Assembly (NCBI GenBank): GCA_026645735.1
Contig: JAPKMT010000005.1
Coordinates: forward strand, 49,568 to 113,567
DNA from: Flexilinea sp.
GTDB lineage: Bacteria > Chloroflexota > Anaerolineae > Anaerolineales > Anaerolineaceae
DNA length: 64,000 nt
Reading direction: 5' to 3'
Shown here: piece after piece, positions 8,026 to 15,199 of the stretch
Layout of the letters: every line of letters begins with the position of its first letter
Position numbering within the stretch: position 1 is the first letter of the stretch
Notes under the pieces: model-generated
The model's database searches: none
The model's input: the letters and a program-made list of their open reading frames with translations, nothing else
What the model was told of the DNA's origin: nothing
Program-made: the position numbers and the translations under genes

Positions 8026-9240
8026 TCACTGAGAACAAATTTTTGGCCCAAACAGCATCGTCCTCACTTCCTCCATGATGACCACTTCTTCATCGGTTGG
8101 AACAATCCAAATTTGAACTTTAGAATGTATCTGATTGATGCGAGATGGTTCAGAACCTGTCGCCTTTTTGTTTAGCTCCTGATCCAGCATCACACCCAGT
8201 CGATCTTTATCTTCAAATAATTTTCTGCGCAGCTTCCAACTGGTTTCCCCGATATCATCCGTAAATACAATTGCATCCGCTCCGTTTAACAACCAGAAAA
8301 ATGCGCCGATATATTCCATCAGCCGTTGCGAGTAAACATCAAATGCAATTTGACAAGTTTCATTTCCTCCTTCTGCAGCATCGATAATTTCAGCCAGATT
8401 CGAAGAAAAACCGGACAAACCGATTAAACCCGACTCCCGATTAAGAATTCGGCTGACCTCATCTGCTGAGTATCCGGATCGGACCAAATCCAGGATAATT
8501 TCCGGATCTAAATCTCCACATCGCGAGGACATGACGAGTCCGGCAAGTGGTGAATATCCCATCGAGGTATCGACTGATTTTCCATTCCGTACAGCAGTGA
8601 CACTGGACCCGCCAGATCCCAGATGGCATAAAATAAATTTCGAATTTTGTAACGGAATCCCGGAAAGTTGTGCGGTTTTAGCTGCAACATACTGATAAGA
8701 CAATCCATGAAATCCATATTTGCGAAAACCAAATTTTTCAGCGATGGATCCTGGAATTGCATAACATGCGGAAGATGCAGGAATTTGCGCATGGAAAGCC
8801 GTATCAAAAACAGCATATTGCGGAATAGAAGGAAACAATTGTTCGCAAATCTCGATAACGCTGAATGAATTTGGATTGTGAATCGGCGCCAATGGGAGAC
8901 ATCGAATCAACAGATCACGAGTTTTGGAATCGATCCTGGTTGTCTTTTGGAACAAATTCCCTCCATGCACAAACCGGTGCCCAATAGCATCCGGTTTGAT
9001 CCCGTTTAAATTGAGAACGCCAATTATCTCCTCGGCTGCCAGGCTGTGTGAAGACAAATCACAAGATTTCCGCTCCATTTTCCCATTCATATTCCAATAT
9101 AGATAAGGCTGTGACTGTGTCCGGGCAGCAACATTTTTTGCTTTTCCAGAAATCAGTACTTTTCCAGTATCATTTTGATCTACTTCGTAGACCTTGAATC
9201 CTTGCGATGAACTTCCACAATTAAATACAAGTATTTTCAT
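8026..9240 (-). CDS. ackA: Acetate kinase, divergent
   Basis: 404 residues of the acetokinase family, interconverting acetyl phosphate + ADP and acetate + ATP. Landmarks: N-terminal MKILVFNCGSSS, GHRFVHGG (Arg of the active site), PIHNP, VFDTAFHAQIP (catalytic Asp), YGFHGLS, and SVDTSMGYSPLAGLVMSSR. It departs from the usual pattern: HLGSGGSS rather than HLGNG, and TDDIGETS rather than the TxGIGEN motif. So a related short-chain kinase is possible. No phosphotransacetylase gene is adjacent. The ribosome site is weak. A role in fermentative ATP formation is inferred. Confidence 0.85.
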   Translation of the reverse strand: MKILVFNCGSSSQGFKVYEVDQNDTGKVLISGKAKNVAARTQSQPYLYWNMNGKMERKSCDLSSHSLAAEEIIGVLNLNGIKPDAIGHRFVHGGNLFQKTTRIDSKTRDLLIRCLPLAPIHNPNSFSVIEICEQLFPSIPQYAVFDTAFHAQIPASSACYAIPGSIAEKFGFRKYGFHGLSYQYVAAKTAQLSGIPLQNSKFILCHLGSGGSSVTAVRNGKSVDTSMGYSPLAGLVMSSRCGDLDPEIILDLVRSGYSADEVSRILNRESGLIGLSGFSSNLAEIIDAAEGGNETCQIAFDVYSQRLMEYIGAFFWLLNGADAIVFTDDIGETSWKLRRKLFEDKDRLGVMLDQELNKKATGSEPSRINQIHSKVQIWIVPTDEEVVIMEEVRTMLFGPKICSQ

Positions 9241-9459
9241 TTATTATTTTACCTATTTTTAACATTATATTATATTGCAATTACTTATTAATTTTATGAA
9301 ACATATCAGAATAGCTCCCACTGCGGCAGGATCAGGACAGGATTTACACAACACCGGTTACAATCAATTCAACCAACATCCAGACTCTCAGACTGTTGAT
9401 TCCAACGACTAATAATCTTAATCCCTATCCGTATGTTTTTCAACGTATGATCCAGCAAT

Positions 9460-9571
9460 CTGCAATTCGAAATATGCAAAGAAGTATATGTTGTTGTGTT
9501 GTATTGTTGCCTTTGTCGGAATCGCAAAAATAACGCAATACATACAATTTTTCCTAGGTTTCGAATTGTGA
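9460..9571 (+). mobile_element. MITE-like element, degraded copy F
   Basis: TGCAATTCGAAATATG on the left and TTTCGAATTGTGA on the right, 112 bp apart. The core begins TTGTTGTGTTGTATTGTTGC but the right arm (CGCAAAAATAACGCAATAC) has drifted. No clear flanking duplication. It lies in the ~510-bp gene-free stretch between ackA and the membrane protein gene. Confidence 0.55.
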
Positions 9572-9613
9572 TAAGTTTACCGATTTTCACTCAGTATGAT
9601 AAAAATTTAAGAC

Positions 9614-9655
9614 CATACGCATCATCAAGTCTTGACGGACTTGATGATGCGTATG
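9614..9655 (-). terminator. Perfect 18-bp hairpin, probable terminator
   Basis: CATACGCATCATCAAGTC (9614-9631) and its exact complement (9638-9655) enclose a 6-nt loop. Read on the minus strand it is followed by a T-rich run (TTAAATTTTTATC), fitting a terminator for the membrane protein gene ending at 9753. The sequence does not belong to the MITE-like family. Confidence 0.55.
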
Positions 9656-9752
9656 CAAAAACGGGATTTTGTTTGTTAATTTTCCAGAATCCCTGAAATA
9701 GGTATCAGAGGACCTGAAATTCCAATTTGTCAAGGATACTGGGAATAATCCT

Positions 9753-10157
9753 TTAATATTTTTTCTTCAACACAAACCATAGTATCCAATAGAGGAGAAC
9801 CTGGAAACAAACGACAAATCCCAGCAGCGTTGACCATTCAGGTTTCTGCATGATTCTTGTAACAATCACACCGACGCTCAGCACTAAGGTTGCGTAAGAA
9901 AATGCGCTGGATCGGGCTTTCTCCGATAGCCATTGATTTCTTTCATCGTGGTTCTGAATGTCAATTTTTTCCGCATAATTGCCATCCCGTTTGTACCGGC
10001 TCAGTTGGAATAATCGCAAAATACTGATAGCGAATAAAGCAGAACCCATACCCGCCCAAAAAGAATCCATCCTGCCTGTTCCTGAAAGAAAGAACAGCAC
10101 AGCTCCAATTACCATGAATAGAATATAAATAATGAGGCGATTATTTGTTTTTACCAT
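9753..10157 (-). CDS. Small four-helix membrane protein, partner of Xre regulator
   Basis: 134 residues from ATG 10157, which overlaps the end of the Xre gene by 17 bp, so the two are co-translated. Four hydrophobic segments are visible (about 9-27, 34-50, 80-100 and 108-130) with a charged loop containing HDERNQWLSEKARS. This loop and the small-HTH partner are typical of a widespread pair of unknown function. The earlier ATG at 10193 lies deep inside the upstream gene and is rejected. Confidence 0.65.
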   Translation of the reverse strand: MVKTNNRLIIYILFMVIGAVLFFLSGTGRMDSFWAGMGSALFAISILRLFQLSRYKRDGNYAEKIDIQNHDERNQWLSEKARSSAFSYATLVLSVGVIVTRIMQKPEWSTLLGFVVCFQVLLYWILWFVLKKKY

Positions 10158-10359
10158 TTTGATCATCTTCCTTGAAAATAAATACATCCTCAATTGTCAG
10201 GTCAAACAAGCGTGATATCTGCCAGGCCAGTCGAATTGAAGGGTTGTAACGTCCTGTCTCCAGTGAGATAATTGTCTGGCGGGATACGGACAGCTTTTCA
10301 GCGAGCATCTGCTGCGTTAATCCTTGCTCCTGCCGTAGTTGAGAAATTCGGTTTTCCAT
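10141..10359 (-). CDS. Small Xre-family transcriptional regulator
   Basis: 72 residues, almost only a helix-turn-helix: QGLTQQMLAEKLSVSRQTI, then SLETGRYNPSIRLAWQISRL and FDLTIEDVF. ATG 10359 is chosen because GGAG lies 8 nt upstream; a GTG three codons earlier lacks spacing. Upstream lies a consensus promoter overlapped by a perfect palindrome, so autorepression of this two-gene operon is likely. Confidence 0.85.
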   Translation of the reverse strand: MENRISQLRQEQGLTQQMLAEKLSVSRQTIISLETGRYNPSIRLAWQISRLFDLTIEDVFIFKEDDQNGKNK

Positions 10360-10383
10360 TTTTCTCACTCCATTCTCAAAAAT

Positions 10384-10443
10384 GTAAAGCGCGCTTTACT
10401 TATTATTATATGCAGATTAGTGACATTGTCAAGTTAGCTTTAC
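10384..10443 (-). promoter_or_regulatory. Xre operon promoter with operator palindrome
   Basis: On the minus strand TTGACA (10427-10432), a 16-bp spacer and TATAAT (10405-10410). Five bases past the -10 box lies the perfect palindrome GTAAAGCGCGCTTTAC (10384-10399), at the transcription start. A second half-site, GTAAAGC on the minus strand (10437-10443), sits just upstream of -35. The layout suggests the Xre protein binds both and represses. Confidence 0.75.
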
Positions 10444-10449
10444 ATAAGA

Positions 10450-10498
10450 CAGCAATTCGAATAGAGAAAGAAAATCTTTTTCATATTTTGAATTACTG
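10450..10498. mobile_element. Core-less MITE-like derivative G (49 bp)
   Basis: CAGCAATTCGAATAGAG joined closely to TTTTCATATTTTGAATTACTG; the hairpin core is absent. It lies between the Xre promoter region and the rnpB promoter. Confidence 0.65.
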
Positions 10499-10514
10499 GC
10501 AGATTATCATAAAA

Positions 10515-10544
10515 TTGGACGGACGTAAAAAAACATATTATGAT
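10515..10544 (+). promoter_or_regulatory. Putative rnpB promoter
   Basis: TTGGAC (10515-10520), 18-bp spacer, TATGAT (10539-10544), with RNA expected to start about 7 nt downstream, near the P1 helix of RNase P RNA. Confidence 0.5.
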
Positions 10545-10551
10545 TAATAAG

Positions 10552-10944
10552 TCAGGTTAATCAGATGATCGCGGTGTGGCGTGTTCGCACCGAGGAAAGT
10601 CCGCACTCCTTAGAGCAAGATGCCGGATAACGTCCGGGGCGGGGAAACTTGCCGGAAAAGGGCCACAGAAAACAGACCGCCTCATGAAAATGAAGCAAGG
10701 GTGAAAAGGTGGTGTAAGAGACTACCGGCGTTAGTGGTAACACTGCGGCCGGGCAACCCCCATCTGGAGCAAGGCCAAGCAGGAGCAAAGCATATCGCGT
10801 ATGTGCGGGGATCTGCTCGATCCCCTCGAAGCTCCGGGTAGGCTGCTAGAGTCGTACGGTAACGTGCGTCCCAGAGAAATGGTCATCTAAGCGGGAGAAC
10901 TCGAGGTCTCCTCTGAACAGAATGCGGCTTATAGATTAACCTGA
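10552..10944 (+). ncRNA. rnpB: RNase P RNA, bacterial class A
   Basis: The catalytic RNA that matures tRNA 5' ends. Conserved blocks are present in order: GAGGAAAGTCCGCACTC (P4 5' side), GGGTGAAAAGGTG, AGAGAAATGGTCATC, and ACAGAATGCGGCTTATAG (P4 3' side). The ends TCAGGTTAATC (10552-10562) and GATTAACCTGA (10934-10944) form helix P1, which fixes the boundaries. A T-run follows at 10945, serving as terminator. Confidence 0.96.
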
Positions 10945-10960
10945 TTTTTTTCTTTTTTTC
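10945..10960 (+). terminator. T-rich terminator tail of rnpB
   Basis: The P1 stem of rnpB is directly followed by TTTTTTCTTTTTTTC, which can act as an intrinsic terminator. Confidence 0.5.
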
Positions 10961-10970
10961 AGAAACAATA

Positions 10971-11046
10971 AAACGATTCGAAAATAATACTGTTTTTCGA
11001 ATATTAAAAAAATAACAGATCATCCTCCCCGTATTTCGAAATACTG
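10971..11046. mobile_element. Core-less MITE-like derivative H (76 bp)
   Basis: AAACGATTCGAAAATAATAC at the left and CCCGTATTTCGAAATACTG at the right, without a hairpin core. The size matches two other core-less copies (75-77 bp). Flanks 10962-10970 and 11047-11055 (GAAACAATA/GAAATGAAA) match 6/9. Confidence 0.5.
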
Positions 11047-11143
11047 GAAATGAAAACATATTGTTATTTCCTGGAGATTTCCGAATACAGAGAAATCATC
11101 TTCATCTTGTGCCTGTATAAAATTTGTCCGGGAATTTCTGATA

Positions 11144-11638
11144 ATGAAAATTGCTATTTTATCCGATACACACAACAACGGTTTTGGGATTCAAGATGCG
11201 CTTGATAAACTCGCAGCCATGAATATTTTTGACATTATTCATTGCGGTGATATGACTCGTGGTGAGACGGCAGAACTTTTTAAGAATTTTTGTATTCACC
11301 ATGTCTGGGGTAATGGTGATCTGGATACTTTATCGCTCCAATTTGCAATTCAGGAATGTAAAGCAGGCAGTTCTACCGGAGAAGTCTTTACAGACATTGT
11401 CGATGGAAAACACATCGCAGCGTTGCATGGACACAACATTGCGTTGCTTACTGCACTAACCGACAACGGCCGCTATGACTACATTTTTCACGGTCATACG
11501 CATCGTACAAGAGATGATACCTATGGCAAGACTCGAATCATTAATCCTGGAGCCATCGGTGGTGCCTATCGCAGCGCTCGCAGCTTTTGCGTTTTAGATT
11601 TTATTTCCGGGGACTTGACGAATTACCCGATCGGCTGA
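11144..11638 (+). CDS. YfcE/MJ0936-type phosphodiesterase
   Basis: 164-residue calcineurin-like metallophosphoesterase. Metal ligands are all visible: SDTHNN near residue 9, HCGD near 38, GNGD near 66, HGHN near 93 and HGHTHR near 119, followed by INPGAIGG. Family members hydrolyse phosphodiesters in vitro; the natural substrate is unknown. It is followed 12 nt later by the DHH-CBS-CCA fusion gene, so the two probably form an operon related to nucleotide or RNA ends. Confidence 0.88.
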   Translation: MKIAILSDTHNNGFGIQDALDKLAAMNIFDIIHCGDMTRGETAELFKNFCIHHVWGNGDLDTLSLQFAIQECKAGSSTGEVFTDIVDGKHIAALHGHNIALLTALTDNGRYDYIFHGHTHRTRDDTYGKTRIINPGAIGGAYRSARSFCVLDFISGDLTNYPIG

Positions 11639-11650
11639 CAATTAGCATAT

Positions 11651-14359
11651 ATGGAAATCATAATCACTCACGAACAGGCTGACTTTGATGCAATTGCTTC
11701 AGTATTGGCTGCCTGGCTGCTTGAACCGGATCGATATCCGGTTCATCCGAAACGGATGAACCGCAATGTTACAACGTTCTTAAATGAATTTAAGAGCGAT
11801 TTTCCTTTTAAAGGATGGGATGAACTCCCTGATGAAAAGCTCATCACAGCGCAGCTGGTAGACACGCAATCGATTGGAAATACTTCTATCATCGATGAAA
11901 GCACAATAATATCGGTTGTTGATCATCATCAACCGCGTGCAAATCTTCCTGAAAATTGGAAATGCTTTTTCGATCGCACGGGAGCCTGCACGAGTATGTT
12001 TGTCGGAGCTATCCGAGCGAAAAATATTTTTCCCGATCCGATACATTGCACGCTATTGTTGATGGGTATTTATGAAGATACAGGGAATCTAACCTATGGC
12101 AGCACAACCCCACGCGACTTGGAAGCTGCAGCCTGGCTTCTCAGTCAGGGAGCTGACTTGAATATCCTTCGCAGGTTTTTGAATGCACCTTTGACGGAAG
12201 CACAAAATACACTTTGTGATCGTCTGCTCCAAAATTGTGAAACAATCTCGATTCTGGGACAACAGATCATCATTTCTACTGCAGATGCACGGGATATCAG
12301 TGATGAATTTTCGACAGTAGCTCACCATCTGCGAGACATGCTTTCTCCCGATGCAATTTTTGTCATTCTGGCTACCAAAGCAGGCATTCGATTAATTGGC
12401 AGAGCCACCAATGACAGAATTGATGTCGGTCAAATCATGAAACGATTTAATGGCGGCGGACATTCCAGAGCAGCTGCCGGGCTGATTCCATTAAAAAAAG
12501 ATGAAAACCTGCTGGAGCTTTTTGCTGCCACGAAAAATGATTTACTGGATCTGCTACCCGGTTTTATCACACCACCTGTCACAGTCGAACAAATCATGTC
12601 TACACGTCCGTTGACGATTTCCTCAGAAACGCCGATTCGGAGCGTTGCAGAACTGATTCACCGTTATGGCTATGAAGGGTATCCCATAACGGATACGAAC
12701 GGGAAATTGATAGGTTTACTGAATCGTCGGTCTGTCGATCGGGCGATCGCTTTTGATATGGATCCCTCCATAGAAACGATGATGGATCCTGGAGACTACA
12801 CCGTGAAACCGAACGATTCGATTGACTTTCTGAAAGAGATGATGAATCTCTCCGGATGGGGACAAATCCCTGTGGTCAACGAACAAAACTCTGAAATTAT
12901 CGGCATTGTCACCCGGACAGATCTGATTAAAACACTAACTGGTAGCAGCAGTATACCCGGCAACAGAAATTATGCTCAAACTTTACAACGAGTTCTTCCT
13001 CCGTCTTCTCTGAAATTGATCCAAATGGTTGCACAGGCAGCATATTCTTGCCGGTATCCGATTTATATCGTGGGTGGATTTGTACGCGACTTGATTTTGG
13101 AACAACCGGTGGTCGATTTTGATATTGTCGTCGAAGGAGATGCAATTCACTTAGCTCGTACATTAGTCAATATCTATGGTGGGACAGTTCGCACCCATTC
13201 TCGTTTTGGCACAGCCAAGTGGATCATCAGCAGTATTCATCCGGAGATCATATCCAATTCAGACCAGCAGGACAATACGCAGTTTTATATGGAGCTGCCG
13301 AACTCACTGGATCTGATCAGTGCCCGAACTGAATTCTACGATTATCCGTCTGCGATGCCGAAAGTGGAACGGAGCAGTATCAAGCTGGATCTGCATCGCA
13401 GAGATTTTACGATCAATACGTTGGCATTAAGGTTGGATGGCGATCATTTTGGTGATTTGCTGGATTTTTGGGGAGGATTCCATGATCTTCAAAGCGGACT
13501 GATCAGAGTTCTCCATTCACTCTCATTTACGGATGATCCCACTCGCATGTTGCGCGCAATCCGATTTGAGCAGCGTTTTGGCTTTACGATTGAGAAACAT
13601 ACCATGCTGCTGTTAAAAGAAGCGCAATCACTGCTCAAACAGGTATCCGGTCGACGAATTTTAAATGAGTTGGATCTCTGTTTTCACGAAAACCGACCGG
13701 AAATCAGTCTCAGCCGGCTTGAAAAATTAGGTCTTATTCAGCAAATCCATCCTTCAATGCATTGGAATGAGCGATGTACGAAGGATTACCGGAAATTGGT
13801 GGAAGCCTCTCCCGGAGCCTATTGGAGAGATCTCATCCCTGACCACAGTGATTTTATTCAAAATATCGGGAAATATCTTGTTTGGTGGAGTAATTATTCT
13901 CCTGAAAATATCTCGGAAATTTGCAAACGGCTCCAACTTTCTCAGACGACAGAAAAAATTCTGCAGGCTTATAACCTATTGAATCGAAAAATGTCAGAAA
14001 TGACAGCTGCCTGGCCAAGCGAAATGACTTTCTTTTTGGAAAAGTTGCCAGTTGAGGCAATCTATTGCTATGACTGTCTTGCCGATAGTCCGAAAATGAA
14101 TGAGCTGATTCAAAAATTTATAACGAAATGGCGATTTGTTAAACCGTTTACCAGCGGAACAGATTTAAAAGCTTTGCCTTATCCACCGGGAGAATGGATA
14201 TCCGGCGTTCTAAAACGGCTCAGAAAAGCCTGGATCGATGAAGAAATCAGTTCCCAGGAAGAGGAAACGAAAACACTATCGTTTATTTTGCCAATTTTTA
14301 TTAAAAATCTGGAAGCAAGAGCGCAAAAAAATGAGAAAAAGGATATAGCGATCCAGTAA
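11651..14359 (+). CDS. DHH-CBS-tRNA nucleotidyltransferase fusion
   Basis: 902 residues with three modules. Residues 1 to about 300 are a DHH phosphoesterase with DHHA1 part (ITHEQADFDAIAS, VVDHHQPR with D91-H93, GGGHSRAAAG near 263). About 305-430 are two CBS domains. About 450-900 form a poly(A) polymerase/CCA-adding head: YIVGGFVRDL, catalytic DFDIVVEGD, RRDFTINTLA and DDPTRMLRAIRF. The order matches large CCA/A-adding enzymes of Chloroflexota, cyanobacteria and Aquifex relatives. It probably repairs or adds tRNA 3' ends; the DHH part may cleave nanoRNA or pAp. CBS domains suggest adenylate sensing. No tRNA gene is nearby. Confidence 0.88.
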   Translation: MEIIITHEQADFDAIASVLAAWLLEPDRYPVHPKRMNRNVTTFLNEFKSDFPFKGWDELPDEKLITAQLVDTQSIGNTSIIDESTIISVVDHHQPRANLPENWKCFFDRTGACTSMFVGAIRAKNIFPDPIHCTLLLMGIYEDTGNLTYGSTTPRDLEAAAWLLSQGADLNILRRFLNAPLTEAQNTLCDRLLQNCETISILGQQIIISTADARDISDEFSTVAHHLRDMLSPDAIFVILATKAGIRLIGRATNDRIDVGQIMKRFNGGGHSRAAAGLIPLKKDENLLELFAATKNDLLDLLPGFITPPVTVEQIMSTRPLTISSETPIRSVAELIHRYGYEGYPITDTNGKLIGLLNRRSVDRAIAFDMDPSIETMMDPGDYTVKPNDSIDFLKEMMNLSGWGQIPVVNEQNSEIIGIVTRTDLIKTLTGSSSIPGNRNYAQTLQRVLPPSSLKLIQMVAQAAYSCRYPIYIVGGFVRDLILEQPVVDFDIVVEGDAIHLARTLVNIYGGTVRTHSRFGTAKWIISSIHPEIISNSDQQDNTQFYMELPNSLDLISARTEFYDYPSAMPKVERSSIKLDLHRRDFTINTLALRLDGDHFGDLLDFWGGFHDLQSGLIRVLHSLSFTDDPTRMLRAIRFEQRFGFTIEKHTMLLLKEAQSLLKQVSGRRILNELDLCFHENRPEISLSRLEKLGLIQQIHPSMHWNERCTKDYRKLVEASPGAYWRDLIPDHSDFIQNIGKYLVWWSNYSPENISEICKRLQLSQTTEKILQAYNLLNRKMSEMTAAWPSEMTFFLEKLPVEAIYCYDCLADSPKMNELIQKFITKWRFVKPFTSGTDLKALPYPPGEWISGVLKRLRKAWIDEEISSQEEETKTLSFILPIFIKNLEARAQKNEKKDIAIQ

Positions 14360-14562
14360 TTCAGAATATGGCAGCAATTCGAAATATAGGGAGGATTCTT
14401 TTTTGATGTGATGTTTTTGCGCTTCGCGCAAAAACATCACATCAAAAAGTTTTCCCTCATAATTCAAACAGCAAGTCAATATTTCGTATTACTGAAAATA
14501 TGGTGAATTATTTCTGTTATTTTCTTATAATTTGTAAAACAGATGAAAATTTCAAATTGCTG
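14354..14562. repeat. Old core-less element split by nested insertion
   Basis: CAGTAATTCAGAATATGG (14354-14371) and AAAATTTCAAATTGCTG (ending 14562) look like the two ends of an older copy. Removing the nested 123-bp copy and one 9-bp duplication leaves 77 bp, the same size as other core-less derivatives. Confidence 0.5.
14372..14494 (-). mobile_element. MITE-like element, 123-bp copy I, nested
   Basis: Ends CAGCAATTCGAAATATAGGG and CAATATTTCGTATTACTG. Perfect 23-bp hairpin (arms 14400-14422 and 14426-14448, loop TTC) with the variant TTGATGTGATGTTTTTGCGC. Flanks 14363-14371 and 14495-14503 (AGAATATGG/AAAATATGG) match 8/9; the target is itself the end of an older copy. The long subterminal arm is on the right, so reverse orientation. 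It lies directly after the stop of the CCA fusion gene. Confidence 0.88.
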
Positions 14563-14670
14563 ATTGGATCCTGATCTGAATTTTTATTGTAGAATGAAAT
14601 GACGAAGCATAAATCGTATTCAGGAAAAAGTTTTTTTAAGTAATAAGCGTTGACGCTTACAGGAGTTAAC

Positions 14671-15183
14671 ATGGGATCCTGGTTAGATTCAGTGAATATT
14701 CGCTTGATGAGAGAATCCGACCTTCCGATTATTGAATGGGATGGAGAATACACGCGGTACCGAAAAGTTTATCGTGAAGTTTATCGCGGATTATTGGCTG
14801 GCCGGGCTATACCCTGGATCGCAGAAGTGAATCATATCGGTATCATCGGCCAAATCTTTCTGACCGAAAAAAATCCGCATCCGGATTATTGTCCTGATCA
14901 GTCGTATATGTTTATCAGTTCTTTCCGGGTCAAACCTCTCTACCGGAATCAGGGTCTGGGAACCCTCCTTTTGAAAATCTGTGATATCACATCAAGCGAC
15001 CGAAACATTCGCAGTATTTTTTTGAATTGCGCCAAAACAAACCGCCGCTGTAAAAAATTCTATGAAAGAGACGGATTTTCAGCTATTCGTGAAGATCCGG
15101 GCAAATGGACGTATATCGATCATCAGGGTAATATCCGTGAAGAAAATGAACCTGCCTGGTTGATGAAGAAAACCATAGTCTAA
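14671..15183 (+). CDS. GNAT family N-acetyltransferase
   Basis: 170 residues. The acetyl-CoA loop FRVKPLYRNQGLGTLLLKI (R-x-x-G-x-G/A variant) is near residue 85-103, followed by NCAKTNRRCKKFYERDGF, a classic GNAT C-terminus. AGGAG lies 7 nt before ATG 14671; seven extra in-frame codons upstream lack a ribosome site. The substrate is unknown. The following membrane protein gene begins 16 nt after its stop, so co-transcription is likely. Confidence 0.82.
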   Translation: MGSWLDSVNIRLMRESDLPIIEWDGEYTRYRKVYREVYRGLLAGRAIPWIAEVNHIGIIGQIFLTEKNPHPDYCPDQSYMFISSFRVKPLYRNQGLGTLLLKICDITSSDRNIRSIFLNCAKTNRRCKKFYERDGFSAIREDPGKWTYIDHQGNIREENEPAWLMKKTIV

Positions 15184-15199
15184 TCTCAGAACCAAATCC

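Noticed and set aside
10561..10841. Protein-coding frames over the RNase P RNA
   Set aside because: The conserved RNA blocks and P1 pairing explain this region; the frames are accidental.
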